Positions 6,714-12,472 of a stretch of DNA of 12,472 bases are shown here, one piece after another; the stretch's first letter is position 1, and each line of letters starts with the position of its first letter. The stretch covers positions 1-12,472 of the forward strand of contig CAKNAD010000062.1 in NCBI GenBank assembly GCA_929200515.1, in the 5' to 3' direction. This DNA is from Candidatus Gorgonimonas leptogorgiae. Lineage in GTDB: Bacteria > Pseudomonadota > Gammaproteobacteria > Pseudomonadales > Endozoicomonadaceae. The position numbers were made by a program, and so were the translations under genes. The notes beneath the pieces were generated by a model, which saw nothing but the letters and a program-made list of their open reading frames with translations, was not told the origin of the DNA and did not search any database.

Positions 6714-8369
6714 ATGAAACATTCTCGGCAAATTGATCATTTACCGGCAGCAATAAATTTGACTAAACTACATAACAAATATGCAAATATTGAAATAAAA
6801 CACCTATTTATTGAAGATCCAGAGCGATTTGCTAATTATTCTCTAGAAGCTTCAGGGCTATTTTTAGATTATTCTAAGCACAAAATAAATGAAAAAATCA
6901 TGTCTGCTTTGCTATCTTTAGCTGAGCAAGCTGGAGTAGAAAAAGCAAAACAAGATATGATGTCCGGAGATAAAATAAATTTCACTGAAAAGCGTTCTGT
7001 TTTACATGTGACTTTAAGAAAGCTAAGCAAAAATAATATAAATCCTGGAGATGAAATACTATCAAAAATAGTAGCGGTTAGGGAAAGAATGCGAGATATA
7101 GCATATGCTGTAAACTCTGGTAGCTGGAAAGGGTATTCTGATAAAACTATAAAACATGTAGTAAATATAGGAATAGGCGGTTCATATTTAGGGTCAAAAG
7201 ATGTGCTATCAGCATTAGAGCCTTACCATAGTGCTAATTTAAGTTATCATTTTGTTAGTAATATTGATCCAACTGATTTAACTAAAGTCATCGCCAAGGT
7301 AGATTTAGAATCCACCTTATTTATTGTTGCTTCTAAATCATTTTCTACTCTTGAAACTATTGAAAATGCTAAATCAGCTAGAAAGCTACTAGTTAATCAC
7401 GGTTGCCCAGAATCTAAAATACAAAATCATTTTATTGCCATATCTACTAACCTTGAAGCAACTAAAGCTTTTGGTATAGCAGAAGAAAATACTTTGCCCA
7501 TGTGGGACTGGGTTGGCGGTAGATACTCATTGTGGTCAGCGATAGGGTTAATAATTGTTATCATCATAGGATACGATAATTATTTGTCCTTATTAAAAGG
7601 CGCTGAGAATATGGATGAGCATTTTCTAAATGCACCAATTGAAAAAAATATGCCAATTATAATGGCGGTTTTGGGAGTTTGGTATCAAAATTATTTTAAT
7701 TCTCAAACCCATGCACTTATATCTTATGATAGCAGGTTGAAAGATCTTTCTGAGCATATACAACAAGTAGATATGGAAAGTAACGGCAAACAAGTGAATC
7801 AACAAGGAAATAAGGTCGATTACGATACCGGTGCTATAATTTGGGGTGGTGTTGGAACCAATGACCAGCATTCTTACATGCAGCTTATTCATCAAGGGAC
7901 CAGAACAGTTCCTATAGATTTTATAATTCCGGTAAAGTCTTTCAATCCATTAGAAAGTCAGCAGCAATGGCTATTAGCTAATGCATTAGCACAGAGTAAA
8001 GCATTAATGGAAGGTAAAACTGAAGATATCGCCTATGATGAGCTAATAGATAGCGGAAAACAACAACAATATGCTGAATATTTAGCAAAACATAAAGTTA
8101 TTGCAGGTAATAAGCCTTCAAGTACTATATTAATGAAGCAACTTACGCCAGAAACAATGGGAGCTCTAATTGCTTTATATGAGCACAAAGTTTTCGTGCA
8201 AGGCTTAATATGGAATATCAACTCTTTCGATCAGTGGGGAGTTGAGCTTGGTAAAGAGCTAAGTAGCCCTATAATGGAGCAACTTACTGGCACTGCCAGT
8301 CTAAATCTTAATGCAGATAGCTCTACAGCTGGATTAATTAATATGATAAACAGCTATTTAAAAAACTAA
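6714..8369 (+). CDS. pgi: Glucose-6-phosphate isomerase
   Basis: This cytoplasmic enzyme interconverts glucose 6-phosphate and fructose 6-phosphate in glycolysis, gluconeogenesis and sugar-nucleotide supply. At 551 residues it is the long form (E. coli 549). Visible motifs are the sugar-phosphate loop NIGIGGSYLGS (151-161), phosphate-binding SKSFSTLET (207-215), family signature 1 around WDWVGGRYSLWSAIG (264-278), and signature 2 SFDQWGVELGK (504-514). The catalytic Glu355, His386 and Lys514 fall at the same numbers as in E. coli. The GGAA stretch 8 bases before the ATG is a weak Shine-Dalgarno sequence. The gene is transcribed alone, between a divergent ankyrin gene and a terminator. It looks intact and ordinary despite its accessory surroundings. 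Confidence 0.97.
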   Translation: MKHSRQIDHLPAAINLTKLHNKYANIEIKHLFIEDPERFANYSLEASGLFLDYSKHKINEKIMSALLSLAEQAGVEKAKQDMMSGDKINFTEKRSVLHVTLRKLSKNNINPGDEILSKIVAVRERMRDIAYAVNSGSWKGYSDKTIKHVVNIGIGGSYLGSKDVLSALEPYHSANLSYHFVSNIDPTDLTKVIAKVDLESTLFIVASKSFSTLETIENAKSARKLLVNHGCPESKIQNHFIAISTNLEATKAFGIAEENTLPMWDWVGGRYSLWSAIGLIIVIIIGYDNYLSLLKGAENMDEHFLNAPIEKNMPIIMAVLGVWYQNYFNSQTHALISYDSRLKDLSEHIQQVDMESNGKQVNQQGNKVDYDTGAIIWGGVGTNDQHSYMQLIHQGTRTVPIDFIIPVKSFNPLESQQQWLLANALAQSKALMEGKTEDIAYDELIDSGKQQQYAEYLAKHKVIAGNKPSSTILMKQLTPETMGALIALYEHKVFVQGLIWNINSFDQWGVELGKELSSPIMEQLTGTASLNLNADSSTAGLINMINSYLKN

Positions 8370-8423
8370 TAACACCTCCTATTTGAATGTGTATGTTTCT
8401 TAATGCTTGCCGCTTGTTTTCTG

Positions 8424-8454
8424 GCCTCTCTATATTAGGTTTAGAGGCTTTATT
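8424..8454 (+). terminator. Putative intrinsic terminator of pgi
   Basis: GCCTCT (8424-8429) pairs perfectly with AGAGGC (8443-8448) across a 13-base loop and is followed by TTTATT. It lies 54 bases after the pgi stop and is GC-rich against the local background. It separates pgi from the downstream ankyrin genes. Confidence 0.6.
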
Positions 8455-8468
8455 GCAAATAAATTATC

Positions 8469-8497
8469 TTGTATTAACAAATCATATATGTTATAAT
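8469..8497 (+). promoter_or_regulatory. Candidate extended -10 promoter for ankyrin gene A
   Basis: -35 TTGTAT (8469-8474), a 17-base spacer and a perfect -10 TATAAT (8492-8497), preceded by the extended -10 TG one base upstream (8489-8490). The start would be near 8504, giving a leader of about 90 bases. It lies just after the pgi terminator. The element is not repeated upstream of ankyrin gene B. Confidence 0.6.
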
Positions 8498-8554
8498 TGT
8501 CGCTCATACTCATGTTAAACTAATAACAATAATATACTTGCATTATAACAAAGC

Positions 8555-8593
8555 TTAATATTAAGTTAAATCATATTTTAAAAGGAGTTAAAT
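8555..8593 (+). repeat. Shared 5' leader of ankyrin gene A (copy also before gene B)
   Basis: The 39 bases before the ATG recur upstream of gene B, apart from a 6-base gap here. They hold the palindrome CTTAATATTAAG (8554-8565), then an AT stretch, then a strong Shine-Dalgarno AAGGAG (8582-8587) 6 bases before the start codon. This conserved ribosome-binding site fixes the start codons of both paralogs. Confidence 0.85.
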
Positions 8594-10885
8594 ATGACTG
8601 TAGATAATTGTTCTCGCCATGATAGTGCTTGGCATTTTTTTTCGGATTTTAATGCTGGAATAGCCGTAGCTACTACTTCTAAAACAGAGCAGACACAATC
8701 AGCTACATCTAATACTGGTATAAGCGTTGTACATTCAGCAAATAAAGTTGATCCTAGTGAATCAAGTCACTTTCACTTCAAAGATAATACAGAGCGTAGT
8801 ATTAATCTTGTTAAAAATTTTGAAGCAAAATATAGAGAATGTTTTTGCAATCATCTAACACAATTAATAACAGACTTAGAAAATTCAACATCAATATATC
8901 ATATAGTAGATGCTTGTAATTGTTTTAACAACAATATTTCCAATTCAACCTATAATAATACTAGTTTAAATGGAGTTACTTTATCGGTTGATGCTAATAT
9001 AGATTTTGAAAACAGTAAAAATAACTTAATAACAGATTCAAAAAACTTACTTGCATCTTACCAAGTAACAGTATTAGAAAAACAAGAGAAGACTGAACCA
9101 AATATTGAATTAAAAGAAAATAATGCTTTTTTTAGATTTTTTAACTCAGTTATCAAGCTATTAACTAAATTTATAAACTTTTTCCAACAAGGTCATATGC
9201 TTAATAAGTTAAATGATGTTATAGACAAAAAAAAATCTTTAAATGAAACAGAATTAGCAAATTTAATAAATCAATTAAACCAGACTTCACTTGATAAAGC
9301 CTTATTGTATAGTACACAACAAGGTAATGTAGAAATTCTAAATATGTTAGTTCAAGCTAAAGCAAATGTTAATACGAAAAATAAGTATGGTAATACTCCA
9401 TTAATACTAGCAGCGGTACAAGGTAATGTAGAAATTATAGATCTGTTGATTAAAGCTGGAGCAGATATTAATGCGAAAGACAAGTTTAATCAAACTGCGT
9501 TAATAAAAGCACTAGCTAAAGGTAAATACGTTGTTGCAAAGAAATTACTTGAATACAAAGCTAATGTCAATATTGTTACCATAAATGGTTCTACAGCCTT
9601 AATATTTGCTATATCTAAAATGCCTAGTAACAAAATTACTGATGAAATTATTGATGAACTCATTGAAAAATCCAACAGAGAAACTCTATACAGTAGAAGA
9701 CATAGGATTAATAATGCTATGTATTATGCTATAAGTTATAATAATTTACCTGCGGTAAAAAAAATACTTAAAAAAAAATTTTTAGTAAATTGTTTACTTT
9801 TTAGATGTAATAATAGTGATAAACTAGGGAATGCTTTACATCTAAGCATCTACTGCAAACATAGTGATACAAAAACAAAACTTGAAATTATAAAAGAGTT
9901 ACTTGACGCTGGGATTAATACAAATCTTAAAGATGGCAATCGCAGAACTGCTTTAGAAGCTGCTAAACTAAAAGCTAGCAGTTGCCAAGAAGACTATGAA
10001 CCGATTGTAGAAGTATTACAGGAAAAGTTTGAACTTAATAGATTATATGAAGCTATAGACAAAAAAAAATCTTTAAATGAAACAGAAGTAACAAAGTTAA
10101 TAAGTAAATTAACCCCGAGTTCACATGATACAGCTTTAATATATAGTGCAGAACAAGATAATATAGAAATTCTAAATAAGTTAATTGCAGCTGGAGCAAA
10201 TATTAACACGCAAAATAAGAATGGTATTACCCCGTTAATGGAAGCAGCAAAACAAGGTAATATAGAAATTATAAATAGGTTAATTGCAGCTGGAGCAGAT
10301 ATTAATGCGAAAGACAATTTTAATCAAACTGCGTTAATAATAGCAATATTTAATAGGCAATATTATACTGCAAAGAAATTACTTGAATATAATCCTGATG
10401 TTCATGTTGTTACCAAAAATGGTAATACAGCTTTAACGCTTATAGCAGGTAGAAGTCTTAATAATAATTTTACTGATGATCTTCTTTATGAAGTTTCTGA
10501 TGAAATAATGGACAAATATAGCACTAAAGCCCTAAATATTCAAAATAATGACGGTTATACTCCTCTGCTTGCTGCTACGTTTAATGGTAATTTACATACA
10601 GTAAAAAAATTAATTGAAAGAGGTGCTTTAGTAAGTAATACTTATAAATTCGGGAGTGCTTTACATGCAGCAATAAATCTAAGATATATTGATACAGGTA
10701 CAATAATTGAAATAATAAAACTGTTACTTGCTACTAGGATTGATACCAATATTAAAGATGACAAAGGCAGAACTGCCTTAGAAGTTGCTAAGATACATGC
10801 TAGAGAAGCTGCTAAGATAAGTTTTAGAGATTACGAAAAATATAAACTGATTGTAGAATTATTAGAGTATCACATACAAAATTAA
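8594..10885 (+). CDS. Large ankyrin-repeat protein A with two tandem supermodules
   Basis: A 763-residue protein without signal peptide. Residues 1-50 are Ser/Thr-rich and polar. An N-terminal domain follows (about 50-200) with a paired motif CFCNH (83-87) and H103 with CNC (108-110), ending in a hydrophobic or amphipathic helix rich in Phe (178-198). Two homologous supermodules come next, about 203-480 and 481-763. Each opens with a helical DKKKSLNETE segment, then ankyrin repeats (module 1: about 234-263, 267-296, 300-329, 373-399, 412-447, 452-479). An acidic insert interrupts them (345-360 and 624-642). Repeats with QGNVEIIDLLIKAGADINA match the ankyrin consensus best. It has its own candidate promoter and a strong Shine-Dalgarno sequence. 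Gene B starts 65 bases after its stop with no clear terminator between, so co-transcription is plausible. A secreted effector role is inferred, not shown. Confidence 0.9.
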   Translation: MTVDNCSRHDSAWHFFSDFNAGIAVATTSKTEQTQSATSNTGISVVHSANKVDPSESSHFHFKDNTERSINLVKNFEAKYRECFCNHLTQLITDLENSTSIYHIVDACNCFNNNISNSTYNNTSLNGVTLSVDANIDFENSKNNLITDSKNLLASYQVTVLEKQEKTEPNIELKENNAFFRFFNSVIKLLTKFINFFQQGHMLNKLNDVIDKKKSLNETELANLINQLNQTSLDKALLYSTQQGNVEILNMLVQAKANVNTKNKYGNTPLILAAVQGNVEIIDLLIKAGADINAKDKFNQTALIKALAKGKYVVAKKLLEYKANVNIVTINGSTALIFAISKMPSNKITDEIIDELIEKSNRETLYSRRHRINNAMYYAISYNNLPAVKKILKKKFLVNCLLFRCNNSDKLGNALHLSIYCKHSDTKTKLEIIKELLDAGINTNLKDGNRRTALEAAKLKASSCQEDYEPIVEVLQEKFELNRLYEAIDKKKSLNETEVTKLISKLTPSSHDTALIYSAEQDNIEILNKLIAAGANINTQNKNGITPLMEAAKQGNIEIINRLIAAGADINAKDNFNQTALIIAIFNRQYYTAKKLLEYNPDVHVVTKNGNTALTLIAGRSLNNNFTDDLLYEVSDEIMDKYSTKALNIQNNDGYTPLLAATFNGNLHTVKKLIERGALVSNTYKFGSALHAAINLRYIDTGTIIEIIKLLLATRIDTNIKDDKGRTALEVAKIHAREAAKISFRDYEKYKLIVELLEYHIQN
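8740..9376 (+). repeat. 637-bp perfect direct repeat, copy 1 (in gene A)
   Basis: Read against 11076-11712, this stretch shows no difference over 637 bases, including all synonymous positions. It covers the N-terminal domain and the first part of supermodule 1 (residues about 50-261). Outside it, similarity drops on both sides: the first roughly 15 codons of A and B differ entirely, and the ankyrin part is only moderately similar. Confidence 0.93.
9200..10033 (+). repeat. Supermodule 1 of gene A (about 278 codons)
   Basis: This is the first of two tandem homologous modules. It opens with LNKLNDVIDKKKSLNETEL and closes with IVEVLQEKF. The module-start DNA (an ATAGAC, A9, TCTTTAAATGAAACAGAA block at 9221-9253) is repeated exactly at the start of module 2. 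The middle (codons 333-399) is poorly ankyrin-like, and the end returns to TALEAAKLK. Confidence 0.85.
10034..10882 (+). repeat. Supermodule 2 of gene A (about 283 codons)
   Basis: Homologous to module 1 along its whole length: DKKKSLNETEV opening, ankyrin pair at residues 512-574, LLEYNPDV, an acidic insert TDDLLYEVSDEIMD, the pair at 655-722, and TALEVAK before the C-terminus. It is more diverged from module 1 of A in the second half than in the first. The second half resembles the first module of gene B more closely. Confidence 0.85.
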
Positions 10886-10905
10886 AATTATACAGGATTC
10901 ATCGT

Positions 10906-10950
10906 TTAATATTAAGTTAAAATTAAATCATATTTTAAAAGGAGTTAAAT
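10906..10950 (+). repeat. Shared 5' leader of ankyrin gene B
   Basis: This is a copy of the gene A leader: palindrome TTAATATTAA (10906-10915), then six extra bases relative to A, then the same AT stretch and AAGGAG Shine-Dalgarno 6 bases before the ATG at 10951. Only the leader is duplicated; the gene A promoter at 8469-8497 is not, and I see no good promoter in the 65-base A-B gap. Confidence 0.85.
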
Positions 10951-12472
10951 ATGGCATATCTTTATTCTCGCTGTGGTGTTGATATTAGAAGATCAACACC
11001 AGTAGCTACTAATTCTAAAATAGAGCAGTCACAATCAGCTACATCTAATAATGGTATAAGCGTTGTATATTCAGAAAATAAAGTTGATCCTAGTGAATCA
11101 AGTCACTTTCACTTCAAAGATAATACAGAGCGTAGTATTAATCTTGTTAAAAATTTTGAAGCAAAATATAGAGAATGTTTTTGCAATCATCTAACACAAT
11201 TAATAACAGACTTAGAAAATTCAACATCAATATATCATATAGTAGATGCTTGTAATTGTTTTAACAACAATATTTCCAATTCAACCTATAATAATACTAG
11301 TTTAAATGGAGTTACTTTATCGGTTGATGCTAATATAGATTTTGAAAACAGTAAAAATAACTTAATAACAGATTCAAAAAACTTACTTGCATCTTACCAA
11401 GTAACAGTATTAGAAAAACAAGAGAAGACTGAACCAAATATTGAATTAAAAGAAAATAATGCTTTTTTTAGATTTTTTAACTCAGTTATCAAGCTATTAA
11501 CTAAATTTATAAACTTTTTCCAACAAGGTCATATGCTTAATAAGTTAAATGATGTTATAGACAAAAAAAAATCTTTAAATGAAACAGAATTAGCAAATTT
11601 AATAAATCAATTAAACCAGACTTCACTTGATAAAGCCTTATTGTATAGTACACAACAAGGTAATGTAGAAATTCTAAATATGTTAGTTCAAGCTAAAGCA
11701 AATGTTAATACGCAAAATGAGCAGCATGGTGATACTCCATTAATACTAGCAGCAGAACAAGGTAATGTAGAAATTATAGATCTGTTAGTCAAAGCTGGGG
11801 CAAATATTAATGCAACAAACAAGTATAATGAGACTGCGTTAAATGTAGCAATATGGTGGCATAGATACGATTTTGCAAAAAAATTACTTGAATATCAACC
11901 TGATGTTAATACTACTGATATAAAAGGTTGTACAGCTTTAATACTTGCTACAAGTAGGGTGTTAAATAATAATTCTAATGATGATATTCTTTATGAAATT
12001 ATTGATGAAATTATAGACAAATCTAGCAATGAAGCTCTAAACTTACAAAACTATAGAGGCTATAACGCTCTGCATGGTGCTGTATCGCGTGGTAATTTAT
12101 ATGCTGTAAAAAAATTACTTAAAAGAGAGGTTTTAGTAAATGATACCTTTAAATTTATATTTAATGATAATAATCAAGGGAGTGCTTTACATCTAATCAT
12201 AGGTATGTATGATATTGATATAAATAAGAAACTTGAAATAATAAAACTGTTACTTGATGCTGGGATTGATACCAACATTAAAGATAGCGAAAGCAGAACT
12301 GCCTTAGAATTAGCTAAACTAAAAGTTAGAAGTAGCCAAAACCAACTGATTGTAGAATTATTACAGAAAAATTCTAGGCATAATAAGTTAAATGATGTTA
12401 TAGACAAAAAAGAAAATTTAAATGAAACAGAAGTAACAAATTTAATAAATAAATTAAGCCCAGATTCACTTG
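10951..12472 (+). CDS. Large ankyrin-repeat protein B, paralog of A (3' end outside window)
   Basis: Translated by hand, this frame is open from the ATG at 10951 to the last base: 507 codons with no stop, so the gene runs past the right edge. The start is fixed by the AAGGAG Shine-Dalgarno sequence shared with gene A. Residues 1-15 (MAYLYSRCGVDIRRS) are unlike A. From about residue 16 the N-terminal domain matches A and is identical from about 43 to 254, including the CxC/His motif and the Phe-rich helix (172-191). Supermodule 1 (about 196-475) has ankyrin repeats such as GDTPLILAAEQGNVEIIDLLVK and GCTALILAT, an acidic insert at 343-357 and SRTALELAKLK at the end. A second supermodule opens at 476 (RHNKLNDVIDKKENLNETEV). 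Its full length and its integrity beyond the edge are unknown. It may be read from the A promoter. Confidence 0.9.
   Translation, partial: MAYLYSRCGVDIRRSTPVATNSKIEQSQSATSNNGISVVYSENKVDPSESSHFHFKDNTERSINLVKNFEAKYRECFCNHLTQLITDLENSTSIYHIVDACNCFNNNISNSTYNNTSLNGVTLSVDANIDFENSKNNLITDSKNLLASYQVTVLEKQEKTEPNIELKENNAFFRFFNSVIKLLTKFINFFQQGHMLNKLNDVIDKKKSLNETELANLINQLNQTSLDKALLYSTQQGNVEILNMLVQAKANVNTQNEQHGDTPLILAAEQGNVEIIDLLVKAGANINATNKYNETALNVAIWWHRYDFAKKLLEYQPDVNTTDIKGCTALILATSRVLNNNSNDDILYEIIDEIIDKSSNEALNLQNYRGYNALHGAVSRGNLYAVKKLLKREVLVNDTFKFIFNDNNQGSALHLIIGMYDIDINKKLEIIKLLLDAGIDTNIKDSESRTALELAKLKVRSSQNQLIVELLQKNSRHNKLNDVIDKKENLNETEVTNLINKLSPDSL
10974..11001 (+). other. 10-bp perfect stem-loop in the first codons of gene B
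   Basis: TGGTGTTGAT (10974-10983) and ATCAACACCA (10992-11001) are perfect inverted repeats around an 8-base loop, starting 23 bases after the first base of the ATG. The stem is GC-richer than its surroundings and lies exactly in the short stretch where B differs from A, so A lacks it. Such a stem near the start codon could dampen translation, or it may mark a rearrangement. Confidence 0.6.
11076..11712 (+). repeat. 637-bp perfect direct repeat, copy 2 (in gene B)
   Basis: Identical base for base to 8740-9376, at a spacing of 2336 bases. The frame is the same in both genes. Identity stops sharply at 11713, where A reads AAAAATAAG and B reads CAAAATGAG followed by an extra codon. Confidence 0.93.

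Noticed and set aside
9221..9253. EF-hand-like calcium loop at DKKKSLNETEL in each supermodule
   Set aside because: The spacing and the required acidic positions of a 12-residue EF-hand loop are not met; it reads better as the start of a helical spacer.
8740..11712. Insertion sequence or CRISPR as the source of the long repeat
   Set aside because: The repeat is coding, in the same frame in both genes, has no transposase and no terminal inverted repeats, and there is no short-repeat and spacer array.

Overview
The window is AT-rich bacterial DNA with short intergenic spacers. Its housekeeping genes look gammaproteobacterial: a LolD with the FHHLL motif, an XthA and a YejA close to the enterobacterial proteins, and a long-form Pgi whose catalytic residues fall at the same numbers as in E. 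coli. AT richness plus several ankyrin-repeat (eukaryotic-like) proteins suggests a host-associated or intracellular lineage, for example near Francisella/Fastidiosibacteraceae or the Legionella/Coxiella side. That placement is inference; there is no rRNA or tRNA here to fix it.

Layout. 1-1924 (+): a tight run of the lolC 3' end, lolD (starts inside lolC) and xthA (GTG start 3 bases after lolD), closed by a hairpin at 1946-1963. 1967-4499 (-): a DUF2062 membrane protein and a YejA-type periplasmic peptide-binding protein, each with its own candidate promoter; the yejA leader would be about 220 nt. 4500-5001 is non-coding and holds both divergent promoters and several inverted repeats. 5002-5442 (+): a small unknown membrane protein. 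5598-6422 (-): a 274-aa ankyrin protein with a good sigma70-type promoter. 6714-8369 (+): pgi, with a downstream terminator. 8594-10885 (+) and 10951-12472 (+, runs off the right edge): two tandem ankyrin paralogs, here called A and B.

The accessory part is 5.0-12.5 kb: three ankyrin genes and a small membrane protein around an ordinary pgi. A and B share a leader and Shine-Dalgarno sequence, an N-terminal domain of about 190-200 residues with a paired CxC/His motif, and tandem supermodules of about 280 residues. A 637-bp stretch is base-for-base identical between them, while flanking sequence has diverged. The first module of B is identical to module 1 of A in its first part but resembles module 2 of A further on. 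This points to a recombining, mosaic family of putative effectors, with an assembly artefact as the main alternative. B is open for all 507 visible codons.
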